A stretch of DNA of 64,000 nt from Ruminococcus sp. (GTDB lineage Bacteria > Bacillota > Clostridia > Oscillospirales > Acutalibacteraceae), in contig SFGA01000004.1 in the NCBI GenBank assembly GCA_004556705.1, positions 1 through 64,000 on the forward strand. The letters run 5' to 3'. Every line of letters begins with the position of its first letter. Position 1 is the first letter of the stretch. Below the pieces are notes generated by a model that saw only the letters and a list, made by a program, of their open reading frames with translations, was not told where the DNA came from and searched no databases. This document shows positions 1 through 8,500 of this stretch, piece after piece. The position numbers and the translations under genes are program-made.

Positions 1-128
1 ATTCCGCTACGCTCCACTCAAAAGGCGTTCAAAAACATTGTACTATATTTTGACTTATTTTTTTATCAAAAATGGGTCACATCTATTTACAACGCAGAAC
101 TAAATCTGATTTATGATTAAAAAATGTG

Positions 129-157
129 TTGACATTTGAGCTTTCCCGTTGTATAAT
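129..157 (+). promoter_or_regulatory. sigma-A promoter of tRNA-Gln
   Basis: TTGACA at 129-134 and TATAAT at 152-157 are both perfect consensus and lie 17 bp apart. Transcription should start near 164, about 27 bases before the mature tRNA 5' end. Confidence 0.9.
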
Positions 158-190
158 ATCTCTCGCAGTTGAGAAAGCTCAACAACAAAT

Positions 191-264
191 AGCGGTATTG
201 TGTAACGGTAGCACAGCGGACTCTGACTCCGTATGTTGAGGTTCGAATCCTTATACCGCTGCCA
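191..264 (+). tRNA. tRNA-Gln (anticodon CTG)
   Basis: The sequence folds as a full cloverleaf. A 7-bp acceptor stem (AGCGGTA with TACCGCT) is followed by a D arm, an anticodon stem GCGGA/TCCGT with loop CTCTGAC giving anticodon CTG, a T arm TGAGG/CCTTA with loop TTCGAAT, discriminator G at 261, and an encoded CCA at 262-264. CTG reads the glutamine codon CAG. It has its own strong promoter and terminator, so it is a single-gene unit. Degenerate copies of its 3' end recur at 437-453 and 5364-5498. Confidence 0.95.
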
Positions 265-270
265 AGAGAA

Positions 271-300
271 AACAGACATCCAATCGGATGTCTGTTTTTT
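271..300 (+). terminator. Rho-independent terminator of tRNA-Gln
   Basis: An 11-bp stem (AACAGACATCC paired with GGATGTCTGTT) with loop AATC runs into a T tract, directly after the tRNA CCA end. Confidence 0.9.
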
Positions 301-339
301 CTTGGCAATTTGTAATAATTAAGGATTAGAAGAATCCTT

Positions 340-447
340 ATTACGGGTTTATAATGCAATTAAACCCGTAAAAACGTTCTGTCAAGTCTTTAAGGTGGAG
401 ATTTGCGAAGCAAATACTACCGTGACTTGACAGGTTGTTATACCGCT
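340..447. repeat. 108-bp direct repeat, copy A, with two palindromes
   Basis: This block matches 664-771 with only two mismatches (t/c near 378 and a/g near 441). It contains a first palindrome (TTACGGGTTTA facing TAAACCCGTAA, 341-371) and a second long hairpin at 379-433 whose outer arms are CTGTCAAGTC and GACTTGACAG and whose inner arms are GATTTGC and GCAAAT around a GAA loop. The block ends in TATACCGCTGCCA (441-453), the acceptor 3' end of the nearby tRNA-Gln. It therefore looks like a palindromic element inserted into a copy of the tRNA 3' end. Confidence 0.85.
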
Positions 448-663
448 GCCAAAAAAGACAGGTAACTTCAGTTGCTTTAGCCGAGCAAGGCAAAGCCTTG
501 CGAACGCCATCAAATTGCAAAGCAATTTGATATAAAGCTGCCGTATTTTATAGACTTTGGGTAATAATTAAGGATTCGAAGAATCGTTATTACGAGCAAA
601 GCGAGTAACAAGGTTATCGGGACCCATTCAAAATCTGTGATTTTATAAATGGGTGATGTTATT
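448..663. repeat. non-coding stretch of short hairpins
   Basis: No gene is visible. The stretch holds several short perfect inverted repeats with 3-4 base loops: AAGGC/GCCTT near 489-501, ATCAAATTGC/GCAATTTGAT near 509-532, and a GGATTC/GAATC hairpin near 572-586 followed by TTATTACGAGCAAAGCGAGTAAC, which recurs with one change at 5396-5418. It resembles debris of repeated small palindromic elements next to the tRNA gene. Confidence 0.6.
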
Positions 664-771
664 ATTACGGGTTTATAATGCAATTAAACCCGTAAAAACG
701 CTCTGTCAAGTCTTTAAGGTGGAGATTTGCGAAGCAAATACTACCGTGACTTGACAGGTTGTTATGCCGCT
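664..771. repeat. 108-bp direct repeat, copy B
   Basis: Second copy of the block at 340-447 with the same two palindromes (665-695 and 703-757). After GCCGCTG at about 766-772 the sequence leaves the tRNA-like end and runs into a truncated coding sequence on the minus strand (772-876), so this copy appears to have replaced the rest of that gene. Confidence 0.85.
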
Positions 772-876
772 GTGCTGAATTTCCTTTTGGGTTATTGCGT
801 GGTTATTATCGGTATTTCTCTTGAGTATATCAAAGATATACATATTCATCATTTTCTTCGGTCTGCCGATTGCCAT
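706..876 (-). pseudogene. truncated WYL-type transcriptional regulator (N-terminus only)
   Basis: On the minus strand a good ribosome-binding site (GAGGTGATAAT) precedes an ATG at 876. The first roughly 35 codons read like the winged-helix N-terminus of WYL-domain regulators, with a segment IFDILKRNTDNNHAITQKEI (residues 14-33); in that family the motif is typically ILxILxxYTDExHPLTQKEI. From about position 772 downward the frame enters the palindromic repeat copy B and stops at 706. Only 56 codons remain of what would normally be about 300. The family assignment rests on this short motif alone. Confidence 0.55.
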
Positions 877-984
877 ATTATCACCTCGTTGATTTCATTA
901 TACATCTGTTGATGATACAATACAATGATTTATGCGACTTTTTTCGTACATATATAAATATGTATATTAAAATCTACTGATATG

Positions 985-993
985 TGATATAAT
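985..993 (+). promoter_or_regulatory. possible extended -10 promoter
   Basis: TGATATAAT at 985-993 is an extended -10 element 20 bases before the start codon at 1014. The -35 region (TATTAA, 965-970) is weak. Confidence 0.45.
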
Positions 994-1013
994 GAGAAAA
1001 AACGGGGAGAAAT

Positions 1014-1751
1014 ATGAACAAAATTAATAATGAAAAAGAACAATCAAAAAAGTATTTATTAGACACTTTTTCTTTTGATAATTATACTCTCGTTGAGATT
1101 TCGTTAAAGAATGTTGCAAAAATAGAAGCAATGATAATTAACGATTCGTCATATATAAAATCAGTAGATAAGAAAGCTGGACCAAGTTACAATTATATTG
1201 GTTCAACCGCATATTGGATGACAGAACTGAAAAATTACTACGACGGAAATTCAACAGAACAATTTGAAAAGATTATAAAAAATGCTGTAATAGCAGTAAA
1301 TAATGAAAACAGCACTCATTTAAACGCAGATGGTGTAGGTATTGAACAAATTACAAACAGACTTATACCAAAAGAAAATTCACTTAAAGAATTACTAAAA
1401 AATGATAATAAAGAATATGAACTTTTCAAACTTATTTCAAATAAAACGGAAGTAAATGACAAAAATCATAAAGCAAGAAAAAATCCTTCTTTTGCGTCAA
1501 AGTTTTGTCATTACGCATCTTTTTATCTTTTTGAAGGAACAGAATACCAAGACAACTATTCAATATATGATACAGTGCTAAAAAAAGCACTGCCATTGTA
1601 TTTATCTTATTATAATTTAGAAATGCCTAATCTGAACAAATATGATGAGTATCAAAAAGCAGTTGATGATATAATCAGAGTATCAAATTCTAATGTTAGC
1701 AGAAATGGTTTTGATCATTTACTTTGGTACTATCATAAGGGAAGAATTTGA
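1014..1751 (+). CDS. uncharacterised AT-rich protein, possibly OGG-fold (HhH glycosylase-like) family
   Basis: A 245-residue soluble protein with no signal peptide or membrane segment. The ATG follows the strong site GGGGAGAAAT. The C-terminal half contains FASKFCHYASFYLF (about 161-174) followed by a YSIYD segment and KKALPLYLSYY, and ends with GFDHLLWYYHKGR. The order 'SF-ASK-aromatic-H ... IYD ... LWYY.K' reminds me of the 8-oxoguanine-glycosylase (OGG) fold family that is often seen in accessory and defence regions, but I cannot confirm this by alignment. Base composition is clearly more AT-rich than the housekeeping genes of the window, which suggests transfer. It lies 94 bp before dgt on the same strand. 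Function is unassigned. Confidence 0.6.
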   Translation: MNKINNEKEQSKKYLLDTFSFDNYTLVEISLKNVAKIEAMIINDSSYIKSVDKKAGPSYNYIGSTAYWMTELKNYYDGNSTEQFEKIIKNAVIAVNNENSTHLNADGVGIEQITNRLIPKENSLKELLKNDNKEYELFKLISNKTEVNDKNHKARKNPSFASKFCHYASFYLFEGTEYQDNYSIYDTVLKKALPLYLSYYNLEMPNLNKYDEYQKAVDDIIRVSNSNVSRNGFDHLLWYYHKGRI

Positions 1752-1845
1752 AAAAGTGTACATTTTCAAACTGTTCTATTATATAAGTGGGTTAGATAAA
1801 TGATATATTTTATTGTGGAATAAGTATGAAACGGAGTTGAAGATT

Positions 1846-3057
1846 ATGGCAGACGCCTTGAAATTTAACAAAATCAATAAAGAATTACAGCAAAAAATCA
1901 AAGATGACAGGGAAAATCATTGGGTTAATCCCTATGCATTCAAGGATGAAAATGCAGTAAGGCGTGACAATAGTATTGACAAGGCTAATTTGTGGCGTCC
2001 TGTTTTTGTTCGTGACACAGAAAAAATAATGCACCTGCCGTATTACAACAGGTACGCTGATAAAACGCAGGTGTTTTCCTTTAAAAACAATGACGATATA
2101 ACGAGAAGAGCACAGCATGTTCAGCTTGTATCCCGAGTTGCCAGAAATATCGGCTCGGTATTAGGCTTAAATCTTGATTTGATTGAGGCTATTGCATTAG
2201 GTCACGATATTGGTCACACACCCTTCGGTCATGCAGGTGAAAGATTTTTGAACGAATTATACCATAATGAAACCGGCAGATATTTTAACCACAATGTTCA
2301 CAGTACAAGAGTGCTTGACAAAATTTTTGCACGGAATTTTACAATGCAGACCTTAGACGGTGTGCTGTGTCATAACGGTGAATTTGAGCAGCAGGAATAC
2401 AGACCGAATTATACTAAAACATTTGATGAATACGATGCCGAGGTTGAGGCTTGCTATACAGAGGGTGCTCCTGCGATTAAAAGGCTTATTCCGTCAACTC
2501 TTGAGGGCTGTGTTGTTCGTATATGCGATATGATAGCCTATTTAGGCAAGGACAGACAGGATGCTGTGCTTGCAGGAATAATTGAGCCTGATTATCAATT
2601 TAAAACAGAGTTGATAGGCACGGAAAATGCAAAAATAATAAACAATTTAACAGTTGATATTATTGAGCATAGCTACGGCAAGGATTATATAATGCTCAGC
2701 GACAAAGCATTCAAGGATTTAAGTACGGCGAAAAAAGAAAACTATGAGGTCATTTATAATAATGATGTAATGAATCAGCAGTATGACGAAATCATCAAGC
2801 CGATATTTGAAAAACTTTATTATAAGCTCCTTGATGATGTAAAGAGGAATGATACTGACTCAATAATTTATGAGCATCATATTAACCCGATAGGTGACGC
2901 TTTGAAGCAGTATCACGGTATTGATTATTCGGCAGAAGAAAAAAATCAAATTGTTGTTGATTACATAGCAAGTATGACAGATGACTACTTTATTGATTTG
3001 CACAAGCATATTTTCCCGGACAGCAAGTATAAAGTAGAATATGAGCCGTATTTTTAA
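1846..3057 (+). CDS. dgt: dGTP triphosphohydrolase (HD-domain dNTPase)
   Basis: A cytoplasmic enzyme expected to hydrolyse dGTP (or other dNTPs) to the nucleoside and triphosphate. The metal-binding HD motif is visible as LGHDIGHTPFGHAGE near residue 120, preceded by the family segment RPVFVRDTEKIMHLPYYNRYADKTQVF and by TRRAQHVQLVSRVAR with the first metal histidine. I place the start at the ATG at 1846 (MADALKF) because GGAG lies 9 bases before it; an in-frame TTG at 1813 has no site. The length of 403 residues fits the shorter Gram-positive form. dGTPases can serve dNTP homeostasis or phage defence by dNTP depletion; the AT-rich accessory setting leaves both open. Confidence 0.85.
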   Translation: MADALKFNKINKELQQKIKDDRENHWVNPYAFKDENAVRRDNSIDKANLWRPVFVRDTEKIMHLPYYNRYADKTQVFSFKNNDDITRRAQHVQLVSRVARNIGSVLGLNLDLIEAIALGHDIGHTPFGHAGERFLNELYHNETGRYFNHNVHSTRVLDKIFARNFTMQTLDGVLCHNGEFEQQEYRPNYTKTFDEYDAEVEACYTEGAPAIKRLIPSTLEGCVVRICDMIAYLGKDRQDAVLAGIIEPDYQFKTELIGTENAKIINNLTVDIIEHSYGKDYIMLSDKAFKDLSTAKKENYEVIYNNDVMNQQYDEIIKPIFEKLYYKLLDDVKRNDTDSIIYEHHINPIGDALKQYHGIDYSAEEKNQIVVDYIASMTDDYFIDLHKHIFPDSKYKVEYEPYF

Positions 3058-3263
3058 TTACGACCAAAAACATTATTAACCATCATAGATAATATAATGT
3101 TAGTTGGCACATAACTAAAATATCGTAACAAGCGTACAAACTATTATCTAAATTGGTTATTGCATTCATATATTTTTGCAACATTTCGCCTCCACCAAAT
3201 GACACAAACATAGCAGTTTGCAAAGCTATAATTGACATAAGAGCACAAGAAAGGCAAAAGTAT

Positions 3264-3291
3264 TTGATATTCTGTAAAAATATGATATAAT
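3264..3291 (+). promoter_or_regulatory. sigma-A promoter of the GPH symporter gene
   Basis: TTGATA (3264-3269) and TATAAT (3286-3291) with a 16-bp spacer lie 21 bases before the start codon at 3313. The stretch 3058-3263 before it shows no gene. Confidence 0.75.
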
Positions 3292-3312
3292 TTACTAAAA
3301 GGTGGTGTTAGT

Positions 3313-4803
3313 ATGGCTGGAAGCTTTGTTGATAATTCTCAAACGAAGTATGTTGAGAAAAAGGAATTGGTAAACTTTCTTTCGGGACTTGCGGGGCAAA
3401 ATCTTGTTTATTCGCTCATCGGCGGATCGTTTTTTACATATTTTATGACGGACATTGCTCTTTTCCCTGCACTCACTGTTTCTGTTTTGCTTATTGTTAT
3501 GAAGGTGTGGGACGGAATCAATGACCCGATTGTAGGCTCGTTTATTGACCGTCATACATTTGCAAACGGTGAAAAGCTGAGACCGTTTTTGAAATACACA
3601 CCGCTTCCCGTCGGTGTGTTTACAATCCTTCTTTTCCTCGTGTTCAGCACGGAAGATAGTCTTCTTTGGCTGAGAGTGTCTTATTTCATAATTATGTATA
3701 TTTGCTGGGATTTGGCGTACACCGTTCAGGATGTCAGTGTGTGGGGAATTACTGCAACCGTATCGCCGAATTCGTCAGAGAGAGACGGATTTGTTCAGTG
3801 GTCAAGAACTGTGGGAAGTATTGTTTACAGTGCATTCAGTACCGTTATTCCTATGGCACTTGAAATGATTGCAAATGCCGTTGGTATGAGTATGGTACTC
3901 GTTACTCTCGTTTTTGCCGTGATTTTTGGCTTAGGCGGTGCAATGCTCAGTTATCGTTGCAGCTACGCAAGAGAAAGAATTACCGTTGTAAAGGAGGATC
4001 AACAACAGACCATTCGTGAAAGCTTTATGCTTTTGTTCAAAAACAAAATGCTTTTGCTTGTAACTCTTTCCAACCTTTTCGGCTCGCTTGGATTTGGCAT
4101 TTCGCTTGTTACATATTTCTTTAAGTACGAAATTCCAAGTGACTTTTTAGGAAACGGTCTTATAGGTGCACTCGGTCTTACTACAATTTATTTCATTGTA
4201 ACAGGTATGCCAAGCTTTATTGGTATGCTTTTTGCCGACCAAATGAAAAAATGGCTCGGCGGTTATCGAAATGTACTTATTCTTATTCAAATATTCAATA
4301 TTGTTGCTAGAACAATAGCATTTTTCGTAGGCTTCGAGGGTAAAAAGTTGTGGATTTCAATGATTATTATTGGAATAGGCAGTATACCGTCGGGTGCTTC
4401 ATCTATCGCACAAACTTCAATTTTCTGCGACAGTATTGATTATATGGAATGGAAAACAGGCAAGAGAACTGAGGGCATTACCTTTTCAATGCAAACATCG
4501 TTTACAAAAATTTCAAGCGGAATAACCTCCGGCTTGGCAACCCTTGCGTTGCATCTTTTGGGATATAGGGCGATAGATAACGCCGATGTTTATCTTGGAA
4601 CTCAAACTGCCGCATTTGATAGCTGGATATGGCCTCTTACCGTACTAACCCCTGCAATAGCAAGTGTATTATTCATAGTACCGCTTTTATTTGTTGATTA
4701 CACAAAGGAAAAAAGAGCACTCGTCGAAAGCGACCTCAATGCTCGCCGAAATTCATTAAAAGAATCCGGCAAATCACCTTATGTAAATCAAGAAAAAGCC
4801 TGA
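3313..4803 (+). CDS. GPH-family sugar:cation symporter (MFS)
   Basis: A 496-residue polytopic membrane protein with about twelve hydrophobic segments, of the glycoside-pentoside-hexuronide (melibiose/glucuronide carrier) family. Family marks include the early MKVWDGINDPIVGSFIDR segment (about 57-74), with the conserved Asp residues of helix 2, followed by RPFLKYTPLPVG, and DSIDYMEWKTGKRTEGITFS in the second half. It likely imports a glycoside or uronide with Na+ or H+. The start has AAAAGGTGGTG before it. It has its own promoter and terminator and no adjacent glycosidase, so the substrate cannot be read from context. The uxuA operon at 30-36 kb lacks a transporter, but a link to it is only a guess. 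Confidence 0.85.
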   Translation: MAGSFVDNSQTKYVEKKELVNFLSGLAGQNLVYSLIGGSFFTYFMTDIALFPALTVSVLLIVMKVWDGINDPIVGSFIDRHTFANGEKLRPFLKYTPLPVGVFTILLFLVFSTEDSLLWLRVSYFIIMYICWDLAYTVQDVSVWGITATVSPNSSERDGFVQWSRTVGSIVYSAFSTVIPMALEMIANAVGMSMVLVTLVFAVIFGLGGAMLSYRCSYARERITVVKEDQQQTIRESFMLLFKNKMLLLVTLSNLFGSLGFGISLVTYFFKYEIPSDFLGNGLIGALGLTTIYFIVTGMPSFIGMLFADQMKKWLGGYRNVLILIQIFNIVARTIAFFVGFEGKKLWISMIIIGIGSIPSGASSIAQTSIFCDSIDYMEWKTGKRTEGITFSMQTSFTKISSGITSGLATLALHLLGYRAIDNADVYLGTQTAAFDSWIWPLTVLTPAIASVLFIVPLLFVDYTKEKRALVESDLNARRNSLKESGKSPYVNQEKA

Positions 4804-4838
4804 TTTCTTAAAATCGAATAAAATAAATTCAGGATAAA

Positions 4839-4884
4839 AACAGCCTTGACAAAGAATTATTATGTCTGCTTTGTCAAGGCTGTT
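4839..4884 (+). terminator. terminator after the GPH symporter gene
   Basis: Sixteen-base perfect inverted arms (AACAGCCTTGACAAAG at 4839-4854 and its complement at 4869-4884) with a 14-base loop, followed by a T-containing tail, 35 bp after the stop codon. Confidence 0.8.
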
Positions 4885-5363
4885 TTGTAATGTTTTTGTT
4901 TATCATATAGACAAACGATATATTCACTTTCTAATATGCTATTGCTTCAAATTTCTTTGCTTGGTTTACTAACGCACCAAATAGCCAAGTGAAAGTTCCA
5001 TATCGCTCATAATAGGACTTGTAAATTCCGCGAATAAAAAAACACCATCAATTGACAGTGCTAGTAAAAATAATGAAAAATTATTGACTCGAAAAAATGT
5101 CTTTTTTCTTCGGTAAGGCTTTTTAATTGTTATAGTATGATTATTTGGGCTACCCCTAGCCTAATTATTTTTATAAATATCTTGTTGATTTTATGACTTG
5201 TATGTGCTCTAATGAGCAAGACATATACGTTTTGCACTGTAATTAGTAGTAGTAAAATCAAATATTTAGAAGTAAAAGATTTGAAAAAATTCACAGAGAC
5301 ATTTGAGAGATACGAGAGCTTTGAAACGTGCTTGAAATGGGCATTTTGTATGAAGCATTGTGT
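4885..5363. other. intergenic region, possible coding debris
   Basis: No convincing gene. On the minus strand a frame ending at the TAG at 4969-4971 encodes about 45 residues that look protein-like (containing SIDGVFLFAEFTSPIMSDME), but it has no start codon or ribosome-binding site and may be the remnant of a lost gene. On the plus strand a 75-codon frame from 5212 also lacks a ribosome-binding site and runs into the tRNA remnant; I do not call it a gene. Confidence 0.4.
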
Positions 5364-5498
5364 GGCTCTGACTCCGTCATTTAAGGTTCGAATCCTTATT
5401 ACGAGCAGAGCGAGTAACATTGTTCTGTCAAGTCTTTAAGGTGGAGATTTGCGAAGCAAATACTACCGTGACTTGACAGGTTGTTATACCGCTGCCAA
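5364..5498 (+). pseudogene. tRNA-Gln 3' half, interrupted by a palindromic insert
   Basis: Positions 5364-5400 repeat the anticodon arm and T arm of the tRNA-Gln at 191-264 (GGCTCTGACTCCGT, then AAGGTTCGAATCCTTAT) with a few changes. The acceptor 3' end TATACCGCTGCCA follows only at 5486-5498. About 85 bp separate the two parts and contain a copy of the CTGTCAAGTC...GACTTGACAG palindrome (5425-5479). The 5' half of the tRNA is absent. It is therefore a dead tRNA fragment split by a mobile-looking palindrome. Confidence 0.75.
5425..5479. repeat. 55-bp palindromic element, third copy
   Basis: Identical in sequence to 379-433 and 703-757: outer arms CTGTCAAGTC/GACTTGACAG and an inner imperfect stem closing on GATTTGC-GAA-GCAAAT. 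The similarity continues to about 5520, matching 435-474 after copy A. Confidence 0.85.
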
Positions 5499-5540
5499 AA
5501 AAGACAGGTAACTTCAGTTGATCATAAAAATTAAATATAT

Positions 5541-8500
5541 TTAATCATCTTTTTTCTTCCGAACAAGCAATACCGTTGCAAAGGAAAGAGCCGCCAAGGT
5601 TATGAAAGCACCTGTGTAGGTTTCACTGCCTGTCATGGGCGAAATAACGCTTTCGTTTTTGCTCGGTTTGTCGGGTGTTGTACTGCCGTTTGTTTTTTCT
5701 TGTTCGGGATTGATAATCGGCTGTTCCTGCGGCTTTTCTTCAAGCGCATCTATCGCCGCAAGTATCGCCTTTGTTTGGAGGTCTACCTCCTCCTGCTGTG
5801 TGATATTTCTGCCGCCGACATCAACAGCCAATTCCTTTTCAACCTGCGAGAAATCAACATATTTCTCTTTATCAAGTCCTTTGGCTTTGGCAACCGCTTT
5901 GTCGTATTCGGTGTAATCCGCAGGCTTGTATTCAAGTGCGGAAATTGCGTTTTGCAGCTGCTCGGCGTAGGAGTTTACTACCTCCTGCTTTGTAATATCC
6001 AAGCCGTAATCAATGCCGTTTAATATTTTGTTCAGGGCATTAATGGTTTCATCTGTGTAATATTCCAAATGCTCGGGAACGGTATTGATTTGCTCATTAA
6101 CCCGTGAATAATCGGCAGGCTTCAAAACAAGGTTATCCAAAGCGGCTTTGATTTTTGCCGTCTGCTCGTCAACGATGTTTTGCTGTGCGTTTGACAATCC
6201 GCCTATGTCAGCCGAAAGTGCTTCGTCAAGCTCGGTCAAATCCGTGTACAAACTGCGGTCAAGAGCATTTGCCTGTACCACGACTTTGTCGTATTCCGAA
6301 TAATCGGCAGACACAAATGTTGTGTTCTCACAAACGCCTGTGTGTATCTCGATTGAGTCATATCCTACATCGGTGCTTGTAACCACGCAGTAATAATATT
6401 TTGCGTGATAGTCGACAGGGTTAAATTCTTTGCCTGTTGCGTTTGGTATTGGAGTGCCTGTGGTGTTATCATTCGTATCATTTGCGTACCACTGATAAGT
6501 ACGATTGAAGCCGATAACATCTGCTGTTAAAACGCCGTCCGCATCGGTATATTTTTCGGGCAGTTGAGTAAGCACGGCAGTGTCCTGCAAGATTTCAACA
6601 AATGTGTGCCCGTTTTCATTTGCCCACTGCTCCGCATATGTCCCTTTAGTGCCATATACAGTATAATTTCTGCCCTTTGTATCTTCCGTACACTCTTTGA
6701 ATGTTGAGGGAAGTGAGATTATGCACGGTGTCTTTGAATCGGTATGCGGCAAGCTTTTGGCAAACTCCAAATGTGAAAACTCCGCCCTTGAGGTTGCACT
6801 TTCGCCGAAAGCATTTTCTCCGATATCTACCGCATTATCCAAAATACATATGCGCGGATTAGAACTGTCATCCGAATCAGTTCCGCCAAAAGCTTCGTCA
6901 GGAACAGATAAAAGAGATGGCATATAGATATACTCCAAATTTGCGCAACACAATGCGCGTTCATCCATTTTGGTTACGAACGGGAAATTCGCTTCCTTTA
7001 ATTGGCATTCGTAAAATGTTCGTTTTGGTATGTATTCTATCAACGGCATTTCAAGTTGAAGCAACATATGGCAGTTGTAAAAAATACCGTTTGGATATAC
7101 GCCGCTGTTTGTTAATGTTTTACATACTGGGAATTTAGCCCAAAGAAGCTGTCTGCACATTCTAAAAGCTTCACTGCTGATTTCAGTTACTTTCGGTCCG
7201 TCAAAATATAAAATTGATGAATATTGAAAAGCTCTGGTGTTTATTTTTTCTACGGAAGAAAAGTCACCTTTGAGAAAAGTTTTGATGCGTGCAAAGGATA
7301 ATTCACCGAGTTCTTTTGCATTTGGCAGTTCGGCATACCGTAAATTTGAATAGAAAAAAGCTGAGTCGCAAACAACGGTAACACCTTCGGCGGATATATA
7401 TTCCAATGCGGTATTTTTAGAAAAAGCATTTTCGGGAATTTCTTTTATTGTTTTCGGCAAAGTCAATTCAATAATTCGATTGTTATTGAAAACGCCCGAG
7501 TCAAAGCCGGTCACGGAAATACCGTTTATTGTTTCGGGAACATACAGGCATTGTATTGGTCCCTTGTATTTTGTAATTACTCCGTCTTTGTTAATTTCAA
7601 AACGCGACTCATCATCAATGTAGTGGATGCGTGGCGTTATGTCAATTTCATCACTGTAACACTCTGTATCCGGGTAATATGCCACGGAACGAATACGGGT
7701 TCGCTTCGTAACTTCAAACGGCGCAGTGTATTCAATGGCGTTTTCTAATGAGGGATAAGTACCGTCGGTTGTATATAGAATTATGGCATTTTTATCTGTG
7801 CATTGCATAGAGCATAACTGAGCACCGATATATGTTTTATCTTCCAAATTGGTTTGTACAACGGCAAGTTTATCAATGCCTAATGCATTGCAAAACTGAA
7901 CCATACCTGCACCTTGAAAAATTGTATAGACATCATCCAAATGCTGTCCCTGCGCAGATGTATATCCGCGAAATTCTTTAATTGCAAATGCCGTTTTCTT
8001 TATTCGTTCATCTATTTCATCAACTGTTATATTCGGATAAACCGACTTTAAAATTGCTCCTAAAGAAGCAGCACAAGGGGTTGCAAACGAAGTTCCAGAC
8101 CAAATGTCGTATTTATCTTGCATCGTAGCAACGGCAATATCTTCTCCCGGTGCGGCAACATCTGTCTTATAAGTCCATGTTGTCCATTCGGAAATCAAAC
8201 CGTTTATGTCGGAAGATGTCACGGCAATGCATTCCGTTACATTGGCAGGCACAACAGTATCATTTACCATGCTGTCGTTTGACACGCATGCAAACATAGG
8301 TATATTACAGGCATACGCTCTCCTAACAGCTTTAGCCGTCAAACCGGATTTATCAAAATATCCTAAACTGATGCTGATAACATCAACATTTCTTTCAACA
8401 GCCTCCAAGATACCGCTTGCAATCATTGAGGTCGGAGCTAACCCGTTATCGTTCAGCACCTTAAACATTTTTATTTTTATATTCTGCGGTGTGTTATCAA

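Noticed and set aside
727..912. Plus-strand 61-codon frame after repeat copy B
   Set aside because: It has no ribosome-binding site, starts inside the repeat and is antisense to the WYL-like remnant, which has a proper site and family motif.
3058..3263. Possible small gene or riboswitch between dgt and the GPH symporter
   Set aside because: The stretch is AT-rich with no ribosome-binding site, conserved fold or repeat that I can identify.
5212..5439. Plus-strand 75-codon frame ending in the tRNA remnant
   Set aside because: No ribosome-binding site, and its last codons are a tRNA fragment and a repeat.
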